From NCBI GenBank assembly GCA_024679565.1, contig JAIBDD010000001.1, forward strand, positions 1 to 64,000: a DNA stretch of 64,000 nucleotides. Direction: 5' to 3'. Within the stretch, counting starts at the first letter, position 1. Each line of letters begins with the position of its first letter. The notes under the pieces were generated by a model, which had not been told where the DNA came from, searched no databases, and saw only the letters and a program-made list of their open reading frames with translations. Below, piece after piece: positions 58,936-64,000 of the stretch. The position numbers were made by a program, and so were the translations under genes. This DNA comes from Bacteroidota bacterium (GTDB lineage Bacteria; Bacteroidota; Bacteroidia; NS11-12g; UBA9320).

Positions 58936-59091
58936 ATGAATTATTTACAAGGGAATACCTTGTTGAGGTATTTACTCAATCAGTGTAGCGCTGAGGAAAC
59001 TCAAGAGCTCACAAATTGGCTTGATGAAAGTCAACAAAACAGAAACACATTGAACTATCTGCGCATGCGCGTTAATTTAATGTCAGCTTAA
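58936..59091 (+). CDS. 51-residue FecR N-terminal-like mini-protein
   Basis: A short open frame from ATG 58936 to TAA 59091, three bases before the fecR ATG. The product begins MNYLQGNTLLRYLLNQ, continues CSAEETQELTNWLDESQQNR and ends LNYLRMRVNLMSA. This fits the cytoplasmic anti-sigma domain found at the start of FecR proteins, where (L)xYLxGxxSxEExxxVxxWL and an S..N..L pattern recur. The adjacent FecR (59095) already has its own version. It could be a free sigma-binding peptide, a duplication remnant or a regulator of FecI. No homology search was possible. Confidence 0.6.
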   Translation: MNYLQGNTLLRYLLNQCSAEETQELTNWLDESQQNRNTLNYLRMRVNLMSA

Positions 59092-59094
59092 ATT

Positions 59095-60057
59095 ATGAAG
59101 CACGAACAATTGATTTATGGTTATTTGATGCAGAGCTTGACTTCTGAAGAGGAGGAAACGTTTGTTGCATTAATGGCTGATGACAAATCTTTTGCTCAGG
59201 CATATGAACACGCCCAACAAGTTTGGGACGCTTCTAGCCAAGCTACATTTCCTTCTGGTGTGTCGTTTGATGCAGCTAAAGGTTGGGATGCAATTGCACA
59301 AACCAACCAACCGGTTGCTATACAGCCACTGAAAAGAAATTATTTTAAGTCGTTTTACAGGGTTGCTGCTGTTGTGCTACTCGTTTTGTCGGCTACTTTT
59401 ATTGTTAAAACTATTTCACAAGATGACTTCGTATCCGGTGAAATAGTTGAGACATTTGATAATTCAAAAATCTATGGATTGACCGATGGGTCTCATGTAT
59501 ACATAGATAATCAATCGAAACTAAATATAGATAAACAGTTTAATCGCTCAAGTCGTAAAGTGCGGTTAAATGGAAAAGCCTTTTTTGTCGTAAAACCGGA
59601 TAAAGACAGGGTTTTTGAGGTGGTTACTAACCACCTCACAGCCACTGTTAAAGGAACTACTTTTCTTATTAGAACAGATGACCACTCTTCCTCAGTCGGT
59701 GTAAACACCGGTATAGTTGAAGTGCATGTTGGCAATCAGACTGTAACATTAACCGCGGGAGATCAAATAGATTTCACCGCTGAAAATGGTGGGGTGGTCA
59801 CACGTTCTTTATTTGACGCTGAAAGCTTAAAATCATTCAAAGAAAAAGTGTTGGATTATTATGACACTCCTTTGAAAGTGATTCTTGAGGATCTAAAAGA
59901 GAGTACAGGCTTAGTTGTTAATGCACCAAAATCGATTGAAAATCAAAGATTTACAATGGAATTGTCTAGCGCATCCTCAAAAGAAATTATCCAGACTATT
60001 GAGTTAGTCACCAATCGAAAGGCCATTAAGAAAGGCCAATCCTACACGTTATTTTAG
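59095..60057 (+). CDS. FecR family anti-sigma factor / signal transducer
   Basis: A 320-residue inner-membrane protein. The N-terminal cytoplasmic segment is LIYGYLMQSLTSEEEETFVAL. One transmembrane helix follows at about 87-110 (FYRVAAVVLLVLSATFIV). The periplasmic FecR domain shows KIYGLTDGSHVYIDNQSKLN, RKVRLNGKAFFVVKPDKDR and VKGTTFLIRTDDHSSSVGVN with GIVEVHVG. A C-terminal STN-binding-like region follows (LKVILEDLKESTGLVVNAP). It relays receptor state to the sigma factor at 58372. Three bases after the mini-protein. Confidence 0.92.
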   Translation: MKHEQLIYGYLMQSLTSEEEETFVALMADDKSFAQAYEHAQQVWDASSQATFPSGVSFDAAKGWDAIAQTNQPVAIQPLKRNYFKSFYRVAAVVLLVLSATFIVKTISQDDFVSGEIVETFDNSKIYGLTDGSHVYIDNQSKLNIDKQFNRSSRKVRLNGKAFFVVKPDKDRVFEVVTNHLTATVKGTTFLIRTDDHSSSVGVNTGIVEVHVGNQTVTLTAGDQIDFTAENGGVVTRSLFDAESLKSFKEKVLDYYDTPLKVILEDLKESTGLVVNAPKSIENQRFTMELSSASSKEIIQTIELVTNRKAIKKGQSYTLF

Positions 60058-60069
60058 TAGATTTACCGG

Positions 60070-62661
60070 GTGCGTAAGATCGTCCGGTTATCATTACTTT
60101 TTGTTGTTCTACTGACACACTTGCCAAGTGTGTCGTATGCGCAATGTTCTTTTCTAGACCAGCCGGTTGATTATAAAGCAAAACAGGTTACGGCTGAGCA
60201 TTGTATCAAGTCATTATCTGAAAAATACGTTTTCACTGTTAGTTATGCTTCTTCTGTATTTGGTAACACGCTGTATAACGTCAATGTCAACCAGCAAAAG
60301 TTAAGTGTTCTACTACAAACCATTACTGAAAAGCAAAATGTTGAATTTATATGCGTAGGGTCTAATAGTTTGGTTTTCAGACGTATGCCTGAACAAAAGG
60401 CATTTATTTGGTCAGGGTTTGTTTTAGATTCGTCAAGTAGGCAGCCAATTGTTGGAGCACTAATTGTGCAAAATAATGATTGGGTAGAAACAGATGAAGA
60501 TGGTTTCTTTAGAATGGAAATATCCAAATTGCCCGCACAAATATCTATGCATTACCCAGGTTTTAGAAGCGGGCTAGTGGTGCTAGAAAATATTACTTCT
60601 GGGCCAAGATCTTATTTATTGACTCCTGATAATAGGTTAAGCCCTTCTGTTATTAATGTATACGACTCGCTGTTGATGGTGAGCAAAACTGGTGGTGTAA
60701 ATATCAATATTGCTGAGTTAAATAAAATACCATCGATTGCAGGCTCACCAGGTGTGTTGAATAGCCTCCGATTTTTGCCCTCCATTCAAAGTACTGTAGA
60801 AGTTAATGGTGGCATGGTTGTTCAGGGTGGAGGTAAGGATCAAAACCTCGTATTATTTGATGGCATGGAGTTATACAATCCTATGCATCTTTTTGGGTTG
60901 TTCTCTGTTTTTGATGAAAATTCGCTTCAAAGCATTTCATTTTACAAAAATTCTATCCCGCCGCAATATAGTGGACGGCTATCTTCCGTGTTGGACGTAA
61001 AAAGTAAGGTTGGCGATTTTAAGAAGTGGAATTCAAAACTGAATGTAAACCCAGTTCTTTTGGAAGGAATGGTGGATGGCCCTATAAATAAAGGGAAAAC
61101 GTCATTTCTGTTGTCAGGAAGAAGGTCTTTTACAGATTTCTTCCCACTCTTTTATGAGCAAATTCAAACACAAAATGAGCTGTCACGATTTAAGTACTAT
61201 TTCTATGACGTTACTGGTACTTTAAACCACAAATTCTCAGAAAAATCGCACGCCTACCTAACTGGTTATTTAGGTGGTGATAAGGGATACATAAGAGGTA
61301 GTTCTAAAGAATTTGGAGCAGATAATGTGCAAGAAGAGCAAAACGACGTATTTGTACAGTCAAACCTGTTGCTAACTGGTGGCTATAAAACATGGATCAA
61401 TAATACGTTGAGTCTGCATGTAAAAACAGGATTCACCCAATATGGATTCACCCACGAAAACGAATACAATTTGTCTATTCAAGACCAAGAGGAAAGTTAT
61501 GTGAGAAATACTAGGCTGGCCTATGAAAGTAAAATATCGGACCTAAAAACGGGCATATACGTGCGTACCTTACCCAAGCACCATCACGCCTTTGTATTTG
61601 GTATGGAGAACGTTTGGCATAATTTTTCGCCATCTAACTCGCAATACTTTTTACAGGAAAACGATTTAATATATTACGATACCGTGTTTAAAGTTAGAGA
61701 TGCACGAATATTAGAACAGCGCTATTTTTTAAGTGATGTATACGCCAAAAAAGGTACTAAAATTATGGCTGGATTACATTTTGTGAACTTCAACAATCAA
61801 GTGGAGTATCGGTCATTGCAGCCGCGTATAAACGTTTCAACCGACATAAAAGCCAAAAATAGAATTGAAGCAGGATTTGCCAGAACAAGTCAGTTTATGC
61901 TTTTTGTGCCTAATAATTTGTTGGGTATACCCATCGACATTTGGATACCCGCAGATGAAAATATTAAGCCAATGCACTGTACCCACTATCTAGCGGGTTA
62001 TACCAGAAAGATAAGCCCTCATCTCGCCCTAAAAGTCAACGGTTATTACAAGTTATTCGAAAACATAATCGAATACAAAAACGGCGTTGCAGACTTTATT
62101 GCAGAATGGGATCAAGCACTATTGGCAGGTAAAGGGCGTTCGAAAGGCATAGAAACGATGTTAAAAAAGGAGAAGGGAAAACTTAATGGTTGGCTTGCCT
62201 ATACACTTTCTAAGAGTGAAAGATCAATCCAAAGCATCGACAATGGTGCCTGGTTTCCTTTCCAGTTTGATCGAACACACGATATGAAAGCCGTATTGCA
62301 CTATCAAGCAAATGCCAATTTGTCTTTTGGTGGAACCTGGTCGTATGCCTCAGGAAACTACCTTACTGCACCAGAGGTGCATTATTTGGTAACCGTCGAA
62401 AACCAACAATACTTAATTGAGCAGTATGGCGGAAAGAACAACCTTAAATTGCCTGCGTACCATCGGTTGGATATTGGGATTCATCACAAAAAGGACATAG
62501 GGGATGCCCGCCAAACATGGAGTTTTACGATTTACAATGTGTACAACAGACAAAACGTTTTCTATGTCAATTCTAGCTTAAACGCTTCTGGAGGGTTGAG
62601 TTTTCAACCCGTATCAATTTTGCCTGTTCTTCCTTCAGTAAACTATGCGATTGAATTTTAG
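60070..62661 (+). CDS. TonB-dependent receptor with N-terminal STN signalling domain
   Basis: An 863-residue receptor. Signal peptide (VSYA-QC), then an STN domain at about 30-100 (VTAEHCIKSLSEKYVFTVSY, VNQQKLSVLLQTITEK), which contacts FecR. A carboxypeptidase-regulatory-like segment follows (SGFVLDSSSRQPIVGALIV). The plug shows NKIPSIAGSPGVLNSLRFLP and GGMVVQGGGKDQNLVLFDGM. A long barrel follows, ending YNVYNRQNVFYVNSSL. GTG 60070 starts it, 12 bases after fecR. With the sigma and FecR genes it forms a signal-transducing uptake system; the substrate is unknown. The DUF4249 gene overlaps its 3' end by 17 bases. Confidence 0.93.
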   Translation: MRKIVRLSLLFVVLLTHLPSVSYAQCSFLDQPVDYKAKQVTAEHCIKSLSEKYVFTVSYASSVFGNTLYNVNVNQQKLSVLLQTITEKQNVEFICVGSNSLVFRRMPEQKAFIWSGFVLDSSSRQPIVGALIVQNNDWVETDEDGFFRMEISKLPAQISMHYPGFRSGLVVLENITSGPRSYLLTPDNRLSPSVINVYDSLLMVSKTGGVNINIAELNKIPSIAGSPGVLNSLRFLPSIQSTVEVNGGMVVQGGGKDQNLVLFDGMELYNPMHLFGLFSVFDENSLQSISFYKNSIPPQYSGRLSSVLDVKSKVGDFKKWNSKLNVNPVLLEGMVDGPINKGKTSFLLSGRRSFTDFFPLFYEQIQTQNELSRFKYYFYDVTGTLNHKFSEKSHAYLTGYLGGDKGYIRGSSKEFGADNVQEEQNDVFVQSNLLLTGGYKTWINNTLSLHVKTGFTQYGFTHENEYNLSIQDQEESYVRNTRLAYESKISDLKTGIYVRTLPKHHHAFVFGMENVWHNFSPSNSQYFLQENDLIYYDTVFKVRDARILEQRYFLSDVYAKKGTKIMAGLHFVNFNNQVEYRSLQPRINVSTDIKAKNRIEAGFARTSQFMLFVPNNLLGIPIDIWIPADENIKPMHCTHYLAGYTRKISPHLALKVNGYYKLFENIIEYKNGVADFIAEWDQALLAGKGRSKGIETMLKKEKGKLNGWLAYTLSKSERSIQSIDNGAWFPFQFDRTHDMKAVLHYQANANLSFGGTWSYASGNYLTAPEVHYLVTVENQQYLIEQYGGKNNLKLPAYHRLDIGIHHKKDIGDARQTWSFTIYNVYNRQNVFYVNSSLNASGGLSFQPVSILPVLPSVNYAIEF

Positions 62662-63556
62662 TCATATCCGGTATATAGCGATTGCGTTGACAATGATCAG
62701 CTGCAACGACGACTTGACGTTTAATCAAACGGACAAAGACAATCAGATTGTTGTGCATGCTATGGCAGAGGTAGGTAAAAACCTCCGTGTTAATTTCAAA
62801 CAAAGCGAACGCATCACAGAAGATACCTTAAACAACCCAATTGGTGGCGTAGCTGTTGAGTTGTACGTGAATGAGGCGCCAACCGAGTCGACTTATTCCG
62901 ACGGATTGGGGAATGCCATTTTTAATTATAATGTACAATCAGGAGATTCGTTGAGATTGAAAATGAACAAACCTTCATTTAGTCCTGTGACAACACAAAC
63001 CATTGTACCTAATTCGATTGGAATATTGCAGTTTGATACCACCAACAAGCGTGCATCAGTGCAGGGTTTACGCGTTTCTTTTTACGACCAACCTCAAGAA
63101 GAAAATTATTACCAAATCAGCCTAAAGGGGGCACGGTGGTACTATCAGCTAGATCCTAATACAGGCTTGCGAACAGATAGCATCCTAAGTTTTGAAGATA
63201 TACAGATGACGAGTGTTAATCGCTTGTTTTTTTCAGACAATAACATTGTTAACAATCGACAGAACTTTGAGTTGCTTAACGACATGATATTTAATGGAAA
63301 AAACTTTGTGTTAGACATCGACGTGAGCAGGTTTCAGTTGGCGGAACAGTACGATCGGAGTGCGGTGAAAAGCCTACATATGGAACTTAAGAATATAGGG
63401 CAAGACTATTATAATTTCCTGGCAACGTTAAGCTTGAATCGTCCTGTATACGGAGGCCCATTTAGCATTTCCTCGCAGGTACCAACCAATATATCGGGTG
63501 GATATGGCATATTTGCAGCATATAGCACTGACGTAGCAACGATAACGATTGAATAA
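62645..63556 (+). CDS. DUF4249 family lipoprotein
   Basis: A 303-residue lipoprotein with lipobox ALTMISC. The acidic NDD directly after the cysteine fits surface exposure. The mature part shows DNQIVVHAMAEVGKNLRVNF, NNPIGGVAVELYVNEAPTE, SGDSLRLKMNKPSFSPVTTQT and a beta-rich remainder ending GGYGIFAAYSTDVATITIE. DUF4249 proteins accompany STN-type TonB receptors in Bacteroidota and probably bind the substrate at the surface. It overlaps the receptor gene by 17 bases and is followed directly by a cytidine deaminase gene. Confidence 0.9.
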   Translation: MRLNFSHIRYIAIALTMISCNDDLTFNQTDKDNQIVVHAMAEVGKNLRVNFKQSERITEDTLNNPIGGVAVELYVNEAPTESTYSDGLGNAIFNYNVQSGDSLRLKMNKPSFSPVTTQTIVPNSIGILQFDTTNKRASVQGLRVSFYDQPQEENYYQISLKGARWYYQLDPNTGLRTDSILSFEDIQMTSVNRLFFSDNNIVNNRQNFELLNDMIFNGKNFVLDIDVSRFQLAEQYDRSAVKSLHMELKNIGQDYYNFLATLSLNRPVYGGPFSISSQVPTNISGGYGIFAAYSTDVATITIE

Positions 63557-64000
63557 ATGGAGATAAGGAGAGAGAGCCTGGTTCGTGTAACCAGCGAAGC
63601 AGATTTGACTGAAAGGGAATCAAACTTGATTGAGCAAGCTAGAATCGCGGCTGACAATGCTTACGCCCCATATTCAGAATTTCACGTAGGCACTGCGCTT
63701 AAATTGTCAGATGGCGAAATAGTATTGGGAAACAACCAAGAAAATGCCGCATATCCGAGCGGGCTGTGTGCTGAACGCGTTGCGATTTTTGCGGCTAAAG
63801 CCAATCACCCCAATAAAAGTATCGACGAGGTAATGATTGTGGTCAAAACAGATAAAGCGCTCAAGCAGGGTTTCACACCTCCTTGCGGCTCATGTTTACA
63901 AGTATTGTGGGATGTGCAAAACAGACAGAATTCTCCAATTAAAATACATGTTCAGTCGCCAGACAAGACGCTGTATTCGGTAGATAATGTTAATCAGTTT
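63557..64000 (+). CDS. cdd: Cytidine deaminase, partial
   Basis: The frame from ATG 63557, one base after the DUF4249 stop codon (TAA 63554-63556), stays open to the window end (148 codons). Substrate-binding part AYAPYSEFHVGTALKLSDG is followed by NNQENAAYPSGLCAERVAIF, where the Cys-Ala-Glu-Arg motif gives the zinc ligand and catalytic glutamate. The second zinc motif is PPCGSCLQVLWDV, with Leu where Arg is usual. It deaminates cytidine or deoxycytidine to the uridine form. Only the C-terminus is missing. It may be an unrelated passenger of the DUF4249 transcript. Confidence 0.92.
   Translation, partial: MEIRRESLVRVTSEADLTERESNLIEQARIAADNAYAPYSEFHVGTALKLSDGEIVLGNNQENAAYPSGLCAERVAIFAAKANHPNKSIDEVMIVVKTDKALKQGFTPPCGSCLQVLWDVQNRQNSPIKIHVQSPDKTLYSVDNVNQF

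Overview
The window is from a Bacteroidota chromosome, most likely a free-living (possibly marine) Flavobacteriales-type lineage. The evidence is internal. Type IX secretion (T9SS) substrates carry type A and type B sorting tails, a PorP/SprF-family protein sits at the left edge, and there are three TonB-dependent receptors with carboxypeptidase-regulatory or STN extensions. A FecI/FecR/TonB/DUF4249 cassette, a serC-serA-DUF1015 operon and the Bacteroidota -7 promoter element TAnnTTTG in front of many genes point the same way, and clear Shine-Dalgarno sequences are scarce. I see no prophage, insertion sequence, CRISPR array or integrase; most of the window is housekeeping with several surface-uptake loci.

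Left part (1-16.6 kb): a partial PorP/SprF gene diverges from a tRNA-maturation operon (cca, a pRiA4b ORF-3-like gene, miaA). Next come a minus-strand group (YdeI-like protein, a BtuF-like binding protein without signal peptide, a cystathionine beta-synthase with CBS domains), a family-2 glycosyltransferase, an ECF sigma factor overlapping a membrane-anchored beta-barrel protein, and a probable heavy-metal (copper-type) locus of a Cys-rich secreted protein, a TonB receptor and an HMA-domain protein. A helix-turn-helix regulator, a beta-barrel protein, an alpha/beta hydrolase and a lipoprotein peptidyl-prolyl isomerase follow.

Middle (16.6-40.6 kb): prfC, a DinB-like protein, the NAD(P)HX repair enzyme, and an MBL/rhodanese protein divergent from a transsulfuration enzyme. 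A PrsW-like protease, a TIGR02757 protein, a secreted Omp28-like T9SS protein and a thioredoxin/cysteine desulfurase/agmatinase-like operon come next, then efp and heme oxygenase. The most distinctive locus is a cobalamin riboswitch (about 31.70-31.92 kb) ahead of four overlapping genes (31.9-37.3 kb): BtuB-type receptor, tandem DUF4465 protein with T9SS tail, a second T9SS-tailed surface protein and a BtuG-like beta-propeller lipoprotein. This is a vitamin B12 capture and uptake operon. A pirin, a short TPR lipoprotein and a tRNA-Ser(UGA) follow; the tRNA abuts an unusual paired-hairpin inverted repeat.

Right part (40.7-64 kb): serC-serA-DUF1015; a small repressor-like HTH gene whose promoter is covered by two perfect operator-like dyads; purD with a tiny overlapping gene, a YugP-type metallopeptidase and a thioredoxin-like protein lacking cysteines; fadD, a muramidase-like protein and a type B T9SS protein; DUF2461, VOC, bifunctional nuclease, etfA and etfB; a TPR protein and a thioesterase. 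Last comes a FecI-type sigma factor, an extra 51-residue FecR-N-like protein, FecR, an STN-TonB receptor, a DUF4249 lipoprotein and a truncated cytidine deaminase. Themes linking the genes are outer-surface nutrient capture (B12, metal, a sigma-controlled TonB substrate), sulfur amino-acid metabolism, and tRNA maturation.
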